From Clostridium thailandense (GTDB taxonomy: Bacteria > Bacillota > Clostridia > Clostridiales > Clostridiaceae): a stretch of DNA of 49,145 bases. The stretch covers positions 1 to 49,145 of the forward strand of contig NZ_JAEEGC010000124.1 of the NCBI RefSeq assembly GCF_019207025.1, in the 5' to 3' direction. The notes under the pieces were generated by a model, which saw nothing but the letters and a program-made list of their open reading frames with translations, was not told the origin of the DNA and did no database searches. Position 1 is the stretch's first letter, and every line of letters starts with the position of its first letter. This document shows positions 31,937-41,989 of the stretch, in pieces. The translations under genes and the position numbers were made by a program.

Positions 31937-33118
31937 ATGAATACGAAGATTAATCCTATAACTCTTATGTTAATACTGATATTTTTATATCCTCTCTTAA
32001 AAGGTTTTTTATTTAAGTTTTCTTCTAACAATTTAAAAGCTGGAATAGATGATATAAATAGAAATATTTCTTTTGTATTTTCTTTAGTTCTAGGTGTTTA
32101 TTATGGCAGAAAAATATTTTTACAGCATGACACGGGAATTTATAATCAGATATATAAATCTATACCTGATAGCATTCTTCAATATATAGAAAACAATAAT
32201 TTTGTAATTTATGCAGTGGCAATACCTCTATTTATTCTTATATTTTATAAAGTTATTAAACTGATTTTTGACCTTATGAGTTATGCAACACTTCATCCTA
32301 TATTAGATAGTTTAGAGAGGTTTTTAAGTTCAAAAAGCAATCTTTTCAAGAGAATAGCAGGCATGTTGGTTCAGTTTCCTAAGGCTGTATGCTATGTATT
32401 AATAGTAACCTTTGTACTAAATATAGCCTCTATATTTGGTGTTAATAATAGCCTTAATGAACATTTAGAAGGATCAAAAGCATATAAAACTATATGTAAA
32501 GAGATAGTTATACCAATTACAAATTCAAATATAGCTAAACAATTACCAGGTATAATAAATAATTCTTTTAAAATTGTAATAAAAGAGTCTGAACCAAAGG
32601 AAACTGCACAAGGTAAAAACATAAACAAAAGCAGAACGATAGTTTATTACAATGGGGTCACCTTAGAACAAGGTGTAAAATCTGATTCACAGATAGATAA
32701 GACTGCTAAGGAACTTACAGCTAAAGAAAGTTCGACAAAAGGTAAAGCAAAAATACTATATAATTGGATAGGAAACAATATTAGTTATGACCATGATAAA
32801 GCCAACAAGGTCTTAAACAATGATTTTAATGTACAATCTGGTGCTGTACCTACTTTTAATACAGGCAAAGGAATTTGTTTTGATTATTCCTGCCTATATG
32901 TTGCAATGGCTAGGGCTAATGGCATTAAAGTAAGATTAATAACAGGAGAGGGCTTTAATGGTGTGAGTTGGGTGAGTCATGCATGGAATCAAGTATATAT
33001 ATCAGAAGAAGGAAAATGGATTAATGTTGATACAACTTTCTATAAAGGAGGAAATTATTTTAATAGCAAAAGATTCGAACTTGACCATAAAGGAGCACAG
33101 ATAGCTGGTGAGTGGTAA
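31937..33118 (+). CDS. Transglutaminase-like domain membrane protein (also CvpA-like N terminus)
   Basis: About 393 residues. Three or four hydrophobic segments occupy the first 175 residues (for example PITLMLILIFLYPLLKGFLF and AVCYVLIVTFVLNIASIFGV), an arrangement like CvpA proteins. The C-terminal 120 residues hold the transglutaminase-type triad region: GKGICFDYSCLYVAMARANG (Cys), SHAWNQVYI (His) and WINVDTTF (Asp). The outer-face domain probably cleaves or cross-links cell-wall or surface peptides. ATG at 31937 follows GAGAGGTG. Confidence 0.82.
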   Translation: MNTKINPITLMLILIFLYPLLKGFLFKFSSNNLKAGIDDINRNISFVFSLVLGVYYGRKIFLQHDTGIYNQIYKSIPDSILQYIENNNFVIYAVAIPLFILIFYKVIKLIFDLMSYATLHPILDSLERFLSSKSNLFKRIAGMLVQFPKAVCYVLIVTFVLNIASIFGVNNSLNEHLEGSKAYKTICKEIVIPITNSNIAKQLPGIINNSFKIVIKESEPKETAQGKNINKSRTIVYYNGVTLEQGVKSDSQIDKTAKELTAKESSTKGKAKILYNWIGNNISYDHDKANKVLNNDFNVQSGAVPTFNTGKGICFDYSCLYVAMARANGIKVRLITGEGFNGVSWVSHAWNQVYISEEGKWINVDTTFYKGGNYFNSKRFELDHKGAQIAGEW

Positions 33119-33196
33119 AAAAGTTTCCAATTTAATATGTTTTTTTTATAAAAAGCAGTATAATATTGTTGACAAGAATATGGGAGATGATGAGTT

Positions 33197-34060
33197 ATGG
33201 AGAAATATGAAAACCGAATTAGAAAGAACAAACAAAGAAAAAGGAGAAATGCCATTCTTTCAGTATTTTCTTTATTGTTACTTTTTTCTTTTGGCTTCTT
33301 TATTGGTGGAAAGATGTCACATAAGAAAAGTAATGTTGTAGTGAGCGCAGCAAATAACAACCAGAAAGAACAAGAGAAAAAGGCGACAGATGAAAATATG
33401 AATAGTAGAGAAAGTAAAGTAAATACTGATAATAAAAGTAGTGATGGAAAAGGCTTTGATCCATATAAATCAGACGGTAAAAAAGTTGCGTATTTAACTT
33501 TTGATGATGGTCCTTCTGCAAATAATACACCTAAAATATTAGATATATTAAAAAGCAATAATATTAAAGCAACTTTTTTTGTTATTGGACAATGTGCTGA
33601 ACAGAATAGTGAGCTGTTAAAAAGAGAAAATGAAGAAGGACATACTATTGGAAATCATACTTATTCTCACAATATGAAGTATGTATATTCAAGTCCAGAT
33701 AATTTTATTAACGATTTGGAAAAAGGAGACAAGGTTATTAAATCTATAATAGGCAGCGATTATAACTTAAAACTTATTAGGTTTCCAGGAGGGTCTTTTG
33801 GAACAAAACTAGCACCTTATAGAGAAGCATCTATAAAGGCTGGTTATCACTATGTAGATTGGAATGACCTAACTGGAGATGCTGAGCACAATAATGTTCC
33901 TGTAAATAGTTTACTTAATGAGCTGAAAAAATATACTACTCAGGAGCATGTGGTAATATTAATGCATGATGCACCGGCAAAGACAACGACAGTACAAGCA
34001 CTTCCTCAGGTGATAGAATACTTGAAATCCAAAGGATATACCTTTGAAACATTGAAATAA
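33197..34060 (+). CDS. Polysaccharide deacetylase (NodB domain, CE4)
   Basis: 287 residues. A short basic N terminus and one membrane helix (ILSVFSLLLLFSFGFFIGGK) anchor it; a K/N/S-rich linker follows. The CE4 motifs are all visible: TFDDGPS (catalytic Asp and metal Asp), IGNHTYSH (two metal histidines), RFPGG (motif 3), VDWNDLTGDA (motif 4) and ILMHD (motif 5 His). It likely removes N-acetyl groups from peptidoglycan GlcNAc or a related surface glycan, giving lysozyme resistance. GGGAG precedes the ATG. Confidence 0.92.
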   Translation: MEKYENRIRKNKQRKRRNAILSVFSLLLLFSFGFFIGGKMSHKKSNVVVSAANNNQKEQEKKATDENMNSRESKVNTDNKSSDGKGFDPYKSDGKKVAYLTFDDGPSANNTPKILDILKSNNIKATFFVIGQCAEQNSELLKRENEEGHTIGNHTYSHNMKYVYSSPDNFINDLEKGDKVIKSIIGSDYNLKLIRFPGGSFGTKLAPYREASIKAGYHYVDWNDLTGDAEHNNVPVNSLLNELKKYTTQEHVVILMHDAPAKTTTVQALPQVIEYLKSKGYTFETLK

Positions 34061-34096
34061 AAAATACAGCTTGAAGATAATTTCAAGCTGTATTTT
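34061..34096. terminator. Bidirectional terminator
   Basis: AAAATACAGCTTGAA and TTCAAGCTGTATTTT are exact complements around a six-base loop, between convergent genes, with A and T flanks serving both strands. Confidence 0.82.
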
Positions 34097-34100
34097 ATTC

Positions 34101-34457
34101 TTATTTTTTAGATAAGTAGTTCTTTATTATTATATTTATTGCTTTTTCACAATCGGAATCATCGTTATTTAAGCTCCATGCTGTATTAAAATAAACTAAT
34201 GCTTTTTTATTATTTTTGAGCATATTGTAACAATATCCAAGGTTAAAAAAGTACTTGCTCTCCCGTTTTAAATTAATAGCAGATTTCAAAAGAGGAATAG
34301 CTTTATTATATTCTTTAAGTTTTATAAAGCACACAGCAGAATTATAGAAAGAAGCTGCTTCATTCTCTTTAAATTTAATGGCTTTTTCATACATATCGAG
34401 TGCTCTTTTATAATCTTTAGCATTATAGTATTCATTAGCTTTTTGAAAGTAGCTCAT
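34101..34457 (-). CDS. Tetratricopeptide repeat protein
   Basis: 118 residues made of three TPR units: ANEYYNAKDYKRALDMYEKA, AVCFIKLKEYNKAIPLLKSA and GYCYNMLKNNKKALVYFNTA. No signal peptide. TPRs mediate protein contacts; the partner is unknown. AAGGAGG precedes the ATG. It stands as a single gene between two terminators or divergent regions. Confidence 0.85.
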   Translation of the reverse strand: MSYFQKANEYYNAKDYKRALDMYEKAIKFKENEAASFYNSAVCFIKLKEYNKAIPLLKSAINLKRESKYFFNLGYCYNMLKNNKKALVYFNTAWSLNNDDSDCEKAINIIIKNYLSKK

Positions 34458-34587
34458 TTTACTCCTCCTTAGGTTTGTGTAAAGATTAGTCTTATCATTT
34501 TAGTATCAATAAATATATATAACTTTTTCGGTAAAACATTCCATTTTAATAATAACCATATTTTATTTTTTCTATACATAAAGAAAA

Positions 34588-35379
34588 TTACATTTTTAGT
34601 TTTTTTTCTAGAAGTTCAACTACTACATACATTAAATATGCTAATATTGCTAATATTATTATGCTGAGCATGACTGTATCTAGTTGAGCTATTTGTCCTC
34701 CAAATACTATTAAAAATCCCAATCCATCTTTGGCAACAAGGAATTCACCCATTATTACACCTACCCAAGAAAGTCCAACGTTAATTTTTAATGCTGATAG
34801 AAGGGTAGGAATAGATGCAGGAATTATTAGATGAATCAATATTTGAGATTTGGAAGCTCCAAAGGTTTTTAGCAATTTTATTTTATCTATATCAACTTCA
34901 TTAAATCCATTTAGAACGGTTATTATAGTTACAACTATTGATATGAGAAGAGCTACTAAAATTATTGCAGGAGTACCATTACCAACCCAGAATATTATTA
35001 TAGGAGCAAGAGCTACTTTAGGAAGAGCGTTAAGTACAACAATATATGGATCGAGCACCTTTGAAACAAAGTCTGACCACCATAGAATCACTGCGATAAG
35101 TGTTCCAAAGACAGTTCCGAGGACAAATCCTAATATGGTTTCATAGCAAGTAACCCATATATGTTTGAATAGGTTTCCTTCTATATATAACTTAACAAGG
35201 CTTTTCCACATTCTTGAAGGAGTACTCGTCAGAAATGGATCAATCCATTTTAAGTCTCCAGCGATTTCCCACAAGAGGAATATTGATATTAGAATCACTA
35301 TTCTAGTAATGATAATAGTTCTTTTTCGACTTTTGACATTTTTGATATATAATTCATGTTCTTTAATTTCATCAATCAT
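34588..35379 (-). CDS. ABC transporter permease (SsuC/TauC/ThiX type)
   Basis: About 263 residues with six membrane helices and the EAA loop region (LLKTFGASKSQILIHLIIPA). The opening WEIAGDLKWIDPFLTSTPSR and ETILGFVLGTVFGTLIAVIL are typical of importers of sulfonates, nitrate or thiamine precursors. The ATG at 35379 overlaps the ATPase stop codon as ATGA, with AAGGAG upstream, so it is translated with the ATPase. The binding protein is encoded 5 kb away at 40779. Confidence 0.9.
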   Translation of the reverse strand: MIDEIKEHELYIKNVKSRKRTIIITRIVILISIFLLWEIAGDLKWIDPFLTSTPSRMWKSLVKLYIEGNLFKHIWVTCYETILGFVLGTVFGTLIAVILWWSDFVSKVLDPYIVVLNALPKVALAPIIIFWVGNGTPAIILVALLISIVVTIITVLNGFNEVDIDKIKLLKTFGASKSQILIHLIIPASIPTLLSALKINVGLSWVGVIMGEFLVAKDGLGFLIVFGGQIAQLDTVMLSIIILAILAYLMYVVVELLEKKLKM

Positions 35380-36137
35380 TGTGAATTCAACTCCTTCCAT
35401 ATGTTATTAAAGTGAAGTCTAAATTTAGGGTCTTCTCTACACTCTAATGGTGAATGATGAGGAATTGAAAAATCAATATCAAAGATATTACTTATTTTCG
35501 CAGGACGCTTTGTTAGAGCAATTACCCTATTAGACATCGATATGGCTTCAGAAATATCGTGGGTGACCATAATTGCAGTTTTGCCTTCTTTCTTTATTAT
35601 TTTATAAATTTCATCGCTTATATTTAACCTAGTTTGATAATCTAAAGCTGAAAATGGTTCATCTAATAGAAGTACTTCTGGATTAAGGGCAAGAGTTCTA
35701 ATTAAAGCGACTTTTTGCCTCATACCACCCGAAAGTTCTGATGGATGATGTTGTTTAAAGTCCCATAAACCATATTCACTAAGAAGTGAATTGATCTTAT
35801 CTTTATACTGATTTACAGGCTCATGTTTTATTTTAAGTCCAAGAAGTATGTTATCATATACTGTAAGCCATTCAAATAATTGATCTCTCTGAAACATATA
35901 CCCCATTTTTGTACTTGTTGAGGTTACAAGTTCACCATCAATAAATATTTCGCCATGAGATGCTTTTAAGAGTCCAGCAATTATATTGAGAAGGGTAGAT
36001 TTACCACAGCCAGAAGGGCCTACTATACTTAAGAATTCACCTTCTGATACTGTAAAAGTTACATCATCAATAGCCTTAGTAGATCCTTTTAATGAATGAT
36101 AGTTCATATAAATATGATTAACGGATACTTTATCCAC
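35376..36137 (-). CDS. ABC transporter ATP-binding protein (SsuB/TauB/ThiZ type)
   Basis: About 253 residues: Walker A GPSGCGKST, Q-loop MFQRDQLFEWLTVYDNI, signature LSGGMRQKVAL, Walker B VLLLDEPFSALD, and H-loop VTHDISEAISM. The final IFDIDFSIPHHSPLECREDP segment is typical of nitrate/sulfonate/thiamine-precursor importers. I use GTG at 36137, seven bases after AGGAGAT; in-frame ATGs upstream have no such site. First gene of the two-gene operon with the permease. Confidence 0.9.
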   Translation of the reverse strand: MDKVSVNHIYMNYHSLKGSTKAIDDVTFTVSEGEFLSIVGPSGCGKSTLLNIIAGLLKASHGEIFIDGELVTSTSTKMGYMFQRDQLFEWLTVYDNILLGLKIKHEPVNQYKDKINSLLSEYGLWDFKQHHPSELSGGMRQKVALIRTLALNPEVLLLDEPFSALDYQTRLNISDEIYKIIKKEGKTAIMVTHDISEAISMSNRVIALTKRPAKISNIFDIDFSIPHHSPLECREDPKFRLHFNNIWKELNSQ

Positions 36138-36314
36138 TATATCATCTCCTATAAAGTTTATACCATGCTTCATTATATGAATTAACATTATATAATGTTA
36201 ATTACTAATCTTTAATAAAATTTAATAATTACTAAAAGAATAAGGCAAATTTATGTTATAATATTAATATATAGAAATTTATATTTTATTTTAGGCTACC
36301 AAAACAAAACTATA

Positions 36315-36350
36315 TAATAACCGTATATTAGGGATATGGTTATTTTTTTT
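36315..36350 (+). terminator. Terminator-like hairpin in the activase leader
   Basis: AATAACC pairs with GGTTATT across an AT-rich 15-base loop with weaker ATAT pairing, followed by eight T residues. It lies about 120 bases before the activase ATG and about 60 bases after a TATAAT (near 36256). This could be a leader attenuator or the end of a short RNA. Confidence 0.55.
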
Positions 36351-36467
36351 CTTATAAGCTATATATTTAATATTATAAGGAATATATAGATTAGAAAATT
36401 TAATTAGGCTTAGAAAAATATATAATTCCCATAAACTTATTAATTTAAAAAAAAGGTGATATGATTT

Positions 36468-39400
36468 ATGAGAAACTTATTTCATATTGGTCTTGATGTT
36501 GGATCGACAACAGTAAAGATTGTAGTTTGTGATAGTAAAGATAGTATATTATATAGTAGATATCAGAGGCATTTTTCTGATATAAAAAGTACAATAATTA
36601 ATGTTATAAAAGAGGCTTACAATTGTTTTAGAGAAGCTAATATTACAATAATGGTAACAGGCTCAGGTGGTCTATCTGTATCGAAATGGTTAAATATTTC
36701 ATTTATACAAGAAGTTGTAGCTTGTACAAATACTATAAAAAGATTTACACCAAATACAGATGTGGCAATAGAATTAGGTGGAGAAGATGCCAAAATTACT
36801 TTTTTTGATGATGGAATAGACCAAAGAATGAATGGTACATGTGCTGGAGGTACAGGAGCCTTTATTGATCAAATGGCATCACTTCTCCAAACAGATGCTG
36901 AAGGACTTAATGAAATGGCAAAAAGGCACAAAGTTATTTATCCTATAGCAGCACGATGTGGAGTATTCGCTAAAACTGATATCCAGCCGCTTTTAAATGA
37001 AGGAGCAGCAAAAGAGGATATTGCAGCATCTATATTCCAGGCTGTAGTAAATCAAACGATAAGTGGACTTGCTTGTGGAAAATCTATAAAAGGTAACATA
37101 GCATTCTTAGGGGGACCTTTATACTTTTTGTCTGAACTTAGGACTAGATTTGTTGAATCTTTAAAGTTGACGGAAAAGCAAATTATATTTCCAAAAAACT
37201 CTCAACTATTTGTAGCTATTGGAGCTGCGTTATCTTCTAAAAAAGAGAACGTTGCATCTTTTCAATCATTAGTTGAAAAACTACCTGGAATTGAAAAACT
37301 AACAACAGAGGCAGTTCAAACACTTAGACCGCTTTTTAAAGATGAAAGTGAATTAAAAGAATTTAAAGAAAGACATAAAAAATACTCAGTTAAGAAAGGT
37401 AAATTAGAAGATTTTGAAGGAAATTGTTATCTGGGTATAGATGCAGGGTCCACTACTACCAAGGCGGCACTCGTTGATGGAGAGGGAAATCTACTTTACT
37501 CCTTTTATGGAAGTAATGAAGGTAGTCCGCTTAAATCTGCAGTGAGAATACTAGAAGAGTTGTATAGTAAGCTGCCTGAAAAAGCCAAGATAGTGAATTC
37601 TGCAGTTACTGGTTATGGAGAAGGGCTTATAAAAGCAGCACTTTCAATGGATATTGGAGAAGTTGAAACTGTAGCTCATTATAAGGCATCCGAGTTCTTT
37701 AATCCAGGCGTAGATTTTATCCTAGACATTGGTGGACAGGATATGAAATGTTTAAAGATAAAGGATGGAGTAATTGACAGCATAATGCTCAATGAAGCAT
37801 GTTCTTCTGGATGCGGCTCCTTTATAGAAACTTTTGCAAATTCATTAAATATGAAAGTAAAAGATTTTGCAGAAGCAGCAGTATATTCTCAAAAGCCTGT
37901 AGATTTAGGTTCTAGATGTACAGTTTTTATGAACTCTAAGGTTAAGCAGTCTCAAAAAGAAGGGGCTACAGTAGGGGATATATCCGCAGGGCTTTCTTAT
38001 TCAGTAATAAAAAACGCTCTTTTTAAAGTTATAAAGATAAGGGATCCTAAGGAATTAGGTAAAAGGATAATTGTGCAAGGGGGAACCTTCTATAATGACT
38101 CAGTTCTTAGAGCTTTCGAACTTATATCAGAAAGAGAAGTTGTAAGACCAGATATAGCAGGAATTATGGGAGCCTTTGGGGCCGCATTAATTGCACGGGA
38201 AAGATATAGAGAAGGAGATGAGACCAGTCTATTAGAGGCTGATAAATTAAAGGACTTTTCAACAGATGTAACAATGAAAAGGTGTGGAAAGTGCGGGAAT
38301 AACTGCCTTTTGACTATAAACAGTTTTTTTGATGGCAGAGAGTTCATATCAGGAAATAGATGTGAACGAGGCGCTGGATTAGAATATAAAACAAAAGAAA
38401 TACCAAATATATTTGAATATAAGTATAGAAGAATATTTGGATATGAACCGTTAAAAAAAGAAGAAGCTAAAAGAGGTTCCGTAGGGATACCTAGAGTACT
38501 TAATATATACGAAAATTATCCATTTTGGTTTACATTCTTCACTAAGTTAGGTTTTAGAGTTGAATTATCACCAAGGTCTTCTAAGGAAATATATGAGCTT
38601 GGAATAGAGACGATACCTTCTGAATCAGCTTGCTATCCCGCAAAAATAGTCCATGGGCACATAATAAGCCTTATTAATAGAGGAGTAAACTTTATTTTTT
38701 ATCCATGTATTCCTTATGAACAAAAGGAGCAAGAAGAGGCAGATAACAATTATAATTGCCCTATGGTTACATCATATCCTGAAGTTATCAAAAATAATAT
38801 TGATGTTTTAAGAGAAAAAAATATTAAATTTATGAATTCATTTTTACCTATAGATAATGAGGATAGGCTAATAAAGAGATTGTTTGATGAATTTAAGGCA
38901 TTTGATATTTCTAGAGATGAGATTAAACAAGCAGTTAAAGCTGCCTATAATGAAGATAAAAAGGTGAAAGAAGATATAAGAAGTAAAGGTGAAGAAGTAC
39001 TTCGATATCTGGAGGAAACAGGTAGAAAAGGCATAGTTTTAGCTGGAAGACCTTATCATATAGACCCGGAAATTAACCACGGAATACCAAATATAATTAC
39101 ATCTTACAATATGGCAGTTTTAACAGAAGACTCCATAGCGCATTTAGGAGAAGTTGAAAGACCGTTAAGGGTTGTAGACCAATGGGTATATCATTCGAGA
39201 TTATATGCCGCCGCAAGCTTTGTGGCTACTCAGGAAAATCTAGAACTCATACAGCTCAATTCCTTTGGATGTGGATTAGATGCTGTAACAACAGATCAAG
39301 TACAGGAAATATTAAATTCTTATGAAAAAATATATACTAGTTTGAAGATAGATGAGGGAAGTAATTTAGGAGCTATAAAAATAAGAATTAGATCGCTAAA

Positions 39401-40757
39401 GGCAGCTTTAGAGGAAAGATATAATACTGGATTTAAACCAAAAAAGATATTAAGAAATTCAGAGAGAGTTATTTTTACAAAAGAAATGAAAAATACTCAC
39501 ACTATTTTGTGTCCACAGATGTCGCCTATACATTTTCAATTTGTGCAGGAGGCTTTCAAGGCTTCGGGATACAATTTAGAAGTCCTTCCATCTGTAGATA
39601 AAAGAGCAGTAGATGAGGGGTTAAGATATGTTAATAATGATGCCTGCTATCCATCCATAATAGTTGTTGGACAATTGATAGAGGCACTTAAATCACAAAA
39701 ATATGATTTGAATAATACATCTGTATTGATAACCCAAACAGGTGGAGGATGTAGAGCAACAAATTATATAGGATTTTTAAGAAAGGCCCTTAAAGAGGCT
39801 GGTATGGCTAATATTCCAGTCATATCTTTGAATGCTGTAGGGATGGAAAAGAATCCAGGTTTTAAAATTACTCCTGGTATTTTAAATAAAGCCATTATTG
39901 GACTAGTATATGGAGATCTGCTGATGAGAGTACTTTATAAGGTTAGACCTTATGAGAAAATTCCAGGTTCAGCTAATATTTTATATGAGAAATGGATTGA
40001 AAAATGTAAGCAAAATGTTATAGATGGAAATCATAAAAAGTTTAAAGAAAACATATATGCTATAGTAGATGATTTTGATAAGTTAGAGATAAATAATGTT
40101 GAAAAGCCTAAAATTGGTGTAGTTGGTGAAATACTTGTAAAGTTTCATCCTACAGCAAACAATAATATTGTAGATATTATTGAAAAAGAAGGAGCAGAAG
40201 CAGTAGTTCCTGATCTTATAGATTTTTTTCTATATTGTGCTTATGATGCAAAGTTTAAGTATGAGTATCTCTCAGGAAATAGGAAGAATAAAATCATACG
40301 TAATACTTTTATAAAATCTATTGAGTATTATAGAAGGCATATGAAAGAAGCATTATCTAACAGCAAGAGATTTAGCCCGCCTGTAGAAATTGAAGTTCTA
40401 GCAGAAGGTGCATCGCCGATAGTATCCTTGGGGAATCAAACTGGAGAAGGATGGTTTTTAACAGCGGAGATGGTAGAACTTATAGAAAGTGGAACAAAAA
40501 ACATTGTTTGTATGCAGCCTTTTGCATGTTTACCAAACCATGTAACCGGAAAAGGTATGATAAAGGAATTAAAAAGAAGGTATCCAGGAACTAATATAGC
40601 AGCTATAGATTATGATCCAGGTGCAAGTGAGGTCAACCAATTGAATAGATTAAAGCTTATGCTCTCGGTGGCATTTAAGTCTATGGAGGATGAAGCTTTA
40701 AGAATTCTGATGAAAACTAAAGAGCAAATTGCTGCAGAGGATGGCGGAAAGAAGTAA
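36468..40757 (+). CDS. 2-hydroxyacyl-CoA dehydratase activase-related protein (two BcrAD/BadFG ATPase domains, DUF2229)
   Basis: 1429 residues. Two ASKHA ATPase domains start at about residue 5 ([15 protein letters not shown]) and 320 ([16 protein letters not shown]); each has a cysteine in [14 protein letters not shown] or [14 protein letters not shown] that would bind the bridging iron-sulfur cluster. A Cys cluster ([10 protein letters not shown], near 604) and a DUF2229 domain (about 670-890) follow, then an HgdB-like region (about 1010-1350, [20 protein letters not shown]). Activases use ATP to drive low-potential electrons into dehydratases. These large fused proteins occur widely in anaerobes and their substrate is unknown. 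No dehydratase subunits are adjacent. Confidence 0.9.
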   Translation: MRNLFHIGLDVGSTTVKIVVCDSKDSILYSRYQRHFSDIKSTIINVIKEAYNCFREANITIMVTGSGGLSVSKWLNISFIQEVVACTNTIKRFTPNTDVAIELGGEDAKITFFDDGIDQRMNGTCAGGTGAFIDQMASLLQTDAEGLNEMAKRHKVIYPIAARCGVFAKTDIQPLLNEGAAKEDIAASIFQAVVNQTISGLACGKSIKGNIAFLGGPLYFLSELRTRFVESLKLTEKQIIFPKNSQLFVAIGAALSSKKENVASFQSLVEKLPGIEKLTTEAVQTLRPLFKDESELKEFKERHKKYSVKKGKLEDFEGNCYLGIDAGSTTTKAALVDGEGNLLYSFYGSNEGSPLKSAVRILEELYSKLPEKAKIVNSAVTGYGEGLIKAALSMDIGEVETVAHYKASEFFNPGVDFILDIGGQDMKCLKIKDGVIDSIMLNEACSSGCGSFIETFANSLNMKVKDFAEAAVYSQKPVDLGSRCTVFMNSKVKQSQKEGATVGDISAGLSYSVIKNALFKVIKIRDPKELGKRIIVQGGTFYNDSVLRAFELISEREVVRPDIAGIMGAFGAALIARERYREGDETSLLEADKLKDFSTDVTMKRCGKCGNNCLLTINSFFDGREFISGNRCERGAGLEYKTKEIPNIFEYKYRRIFGYEPLKKEEAKRGSVGIPRVLNIYENYPFWFTFFTKLGFRVELSPRSSKEIYELGIETIPSESACYPAKIVHGHIISLINRGVNFIFYPCIPYEQKEQEEADNNYNCPMVTSYPEVIKNNIDVLREKNIKFMNSFLPIDNEDRLIKRLFDEFKAFDISRDEIKQAVKAAYNEDKKVKEDIRSKGEEVLRYLEETGRKGIVLAGRPYHIDPEINHGIPNIITSYNMAVLTEDSIAHLGEVERPLRVVDQWVYHSRLYAAASFVATQENLELIQLNSFGCGLDAVTTDQVQEILNSYEKIYTSLKIDEGSNLGAIKIRIRSLKAALEERYNTGFKPKKILRNSERVIFTKEMKNTHTILCPQMSPIHFQFVQEAFKASGYNLEVLPSVDKRAVDEGLRYVNNDACYPSIIVVGQLIEALKSQKYDLNNTSVLITQTGGGCRATNYIGFLRKALKEAGMANIPVISLNAVGMEKNPGFKITPGILNKAIIGLVYGDLLMRVLYKVRPYEKIPGSANILYEKWIEKCKQNVIDGNHKKFKENIYAIVDDFDKLEINNVEKPKIGVVGEILVKFHPTANNNIVDIIEKEGAEAVVPDLIDFFLYCAYDAKFKYEYLSGNRKNKIIRNTFIKSIEYYRRHMKEALSNSKRFSPPVEIEVLAEGASPIVSLGNQTGEGWFLTAEMVELIESGTKNIVCMQPFACLPNHVTGKGMIKELKRRYPGTNIAAIDYDPGASEVNQLNRLKLMLSVAFKSMEDEALRILMKTKEQIAAEDGGKK

Positions 40758-40790
40758 AATAAGGGTGCATAAGCACCCTTATTTTACTTC
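40751..40790. terminator. Bidirectional terminator shared by two convergent gene ends
   Basis: GAAGTAAAATAAGGGTGC and GCACCCTTATTTTACTTC are perfect complements (18 bp) around an ATAA loop. The arms also encode the last codons and stop of the activase and of the convergent binding protein. Confidence 0.85.
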
Positions 40791-41807
40791 TTTAATAGCC
40801 TTTTCACCAAATGTATTATTAACTATTTTGCTAAAGGATGGTCTTTGAGGGATTAAATCAGATTTGTAAGCTTGAATTATATCCATTAGTTTATTTAAGT
40901 TTTCTTCTTTAAGAGTAGGATCAGAAGCGTAAGCATTAATGTTTCTATAATTTTTGATGACTGAAGCAATTATATCTTCATCAGTTCCAGGGAAGAAGGA
41001 CTTGATGGCTTTTGTAACTTCTTCATCACTGTGTTTTTGAACCCAAAGCTGACCTTTATAAATAGCACGAGTAAATTTTTGAATGGTCTGTGGATTTTTA
41101 TCCATATATGATTTAGTTGAGAAGAAACATGTATAAGGTATAGTTCCGGACTCTTTTCCAACTGAGGCTACTACATAACCTGAGTCAACTTTTTGCAGCA
41201 TACTTGCACTAGGTTCAAATATAGTTGCGTAATCCCCAGTTCCACCTTTAAATGCTCCTGTTACAGCAGCAAAGGCAATATTAGTTATAACATTTATGTC
41301 TTTACCAGGCTCAAGATTATGTTTTCTAAGTACGTACTCGAAAGCCATCTCAGGAACTCCACCAGGTCTTCCGCCAATTACAGTTTTCCCTTTTAAAGAT
41401 TCCCAAGTAAAATTCTTTTCTTCATGTCTTCCAACAAGAAATGATCCATCTGTTTGTGTTAATTGTGCAAATAATACAGGGTAGTCTTCTCTATTTTGAT
41501 TATTAATGTATATTACCTGCTCTGGTCCGCAAAATCCTATATCAGCACTTTTACTTAGTACTTGCTGCATAGTTTTATCAGCACCTTCTCCGGTGGTTAA
41601 GTCTATTTTTAATCCTTCTTCAGTAAAGAATCCTTGACTTAGTGCTACATACATTGGAGCATAGAAAACAGAACGGGTAACTTCATTTAGTCTAACAGTA
41701 GTAACATTTTTATCAGTGGTTTTATTTCCACCACATCCATAGAAAAGTACAGAAGTGAATATAAGTATCAGTAAAGCAGAGTAAAATTTAAATTTACATT
41801 TTCTCAT
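40779..41807 (-). CDS. ABC transporter substrate-binding lipoprotein (NMT1/SsuA-like)
   Basis: 342 residues. A lipoprotein signal peptide ends in LFYGCGG, giving a lipidated Cys at about residue 25. The mature part is an NMT1/THI5-like periplasmic-binding fold: RSVFYAPMYVALSQGFFTEE, GEGADKTMQQVLSKSADIGF, GRPGGVPEMAFEYVL. Such proteins bind thiamine precursors, sulfonates, nitrate or similar. The Tyr-rich FYAPMYVA is close to the HMP-binding ThiY type. GGAGG precedes the ATG. It is the evident partner of the permease and ATPase at 34588-36137 but is separated from them by the activase gene. Confidence 0.9.
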   Translation of the reverse strand: MRKCKFKFYSALLILIFTSVLFYGCGGNKTTDKNVTTVRLNEVTRSVFYAPMYVALSQGFFTEEGLKIDLTTGEGADKTMQQVLSKSADIGFCGPEQVIYINNQNREDYPVLFAQLTQTDGSFLVGRHEEKNFTWESLKGKTVIGGRPGGVPEMAFEYVLRKHNLEPGKDINVITNIAFAAVTGAFKGGTGDYATIFEPSASMLQKVDSGYVVASVGKESGTIPYTCFFSTKSYMDKNPQTIQKFTRAIYKGQLWVQKHSDEEVTKAIKSFFPGTDEDIIASVIKNYRNINAYASDPTLKEENLNKLMDIIQAYKSDLIPQRPSFSKIVNNTFGEKAIKEVK

Positions 41808-41989
41808 ACAGTACCTCCATGAGAATTTTAATATTAATTTATATTATGCAATAAAAATGACATGTGTTAACTTTTTAATTGTTAAAATTATATTAGTTGT
41901 TTATATTTTACATATGTAATGCTAAAATATAAATTATTAGTTAAGTAAGATGATATTAGTTTATCAAGTGTTTTAAGAGGTTGATATAA

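Noticed and set aside
36189..36467. TPP riboswitch for the ABC importer
   Set aside because: CUGAGA and the partner ACCUGA-type motif are absent on the minus strand, so thiamine control cannot be claimed.
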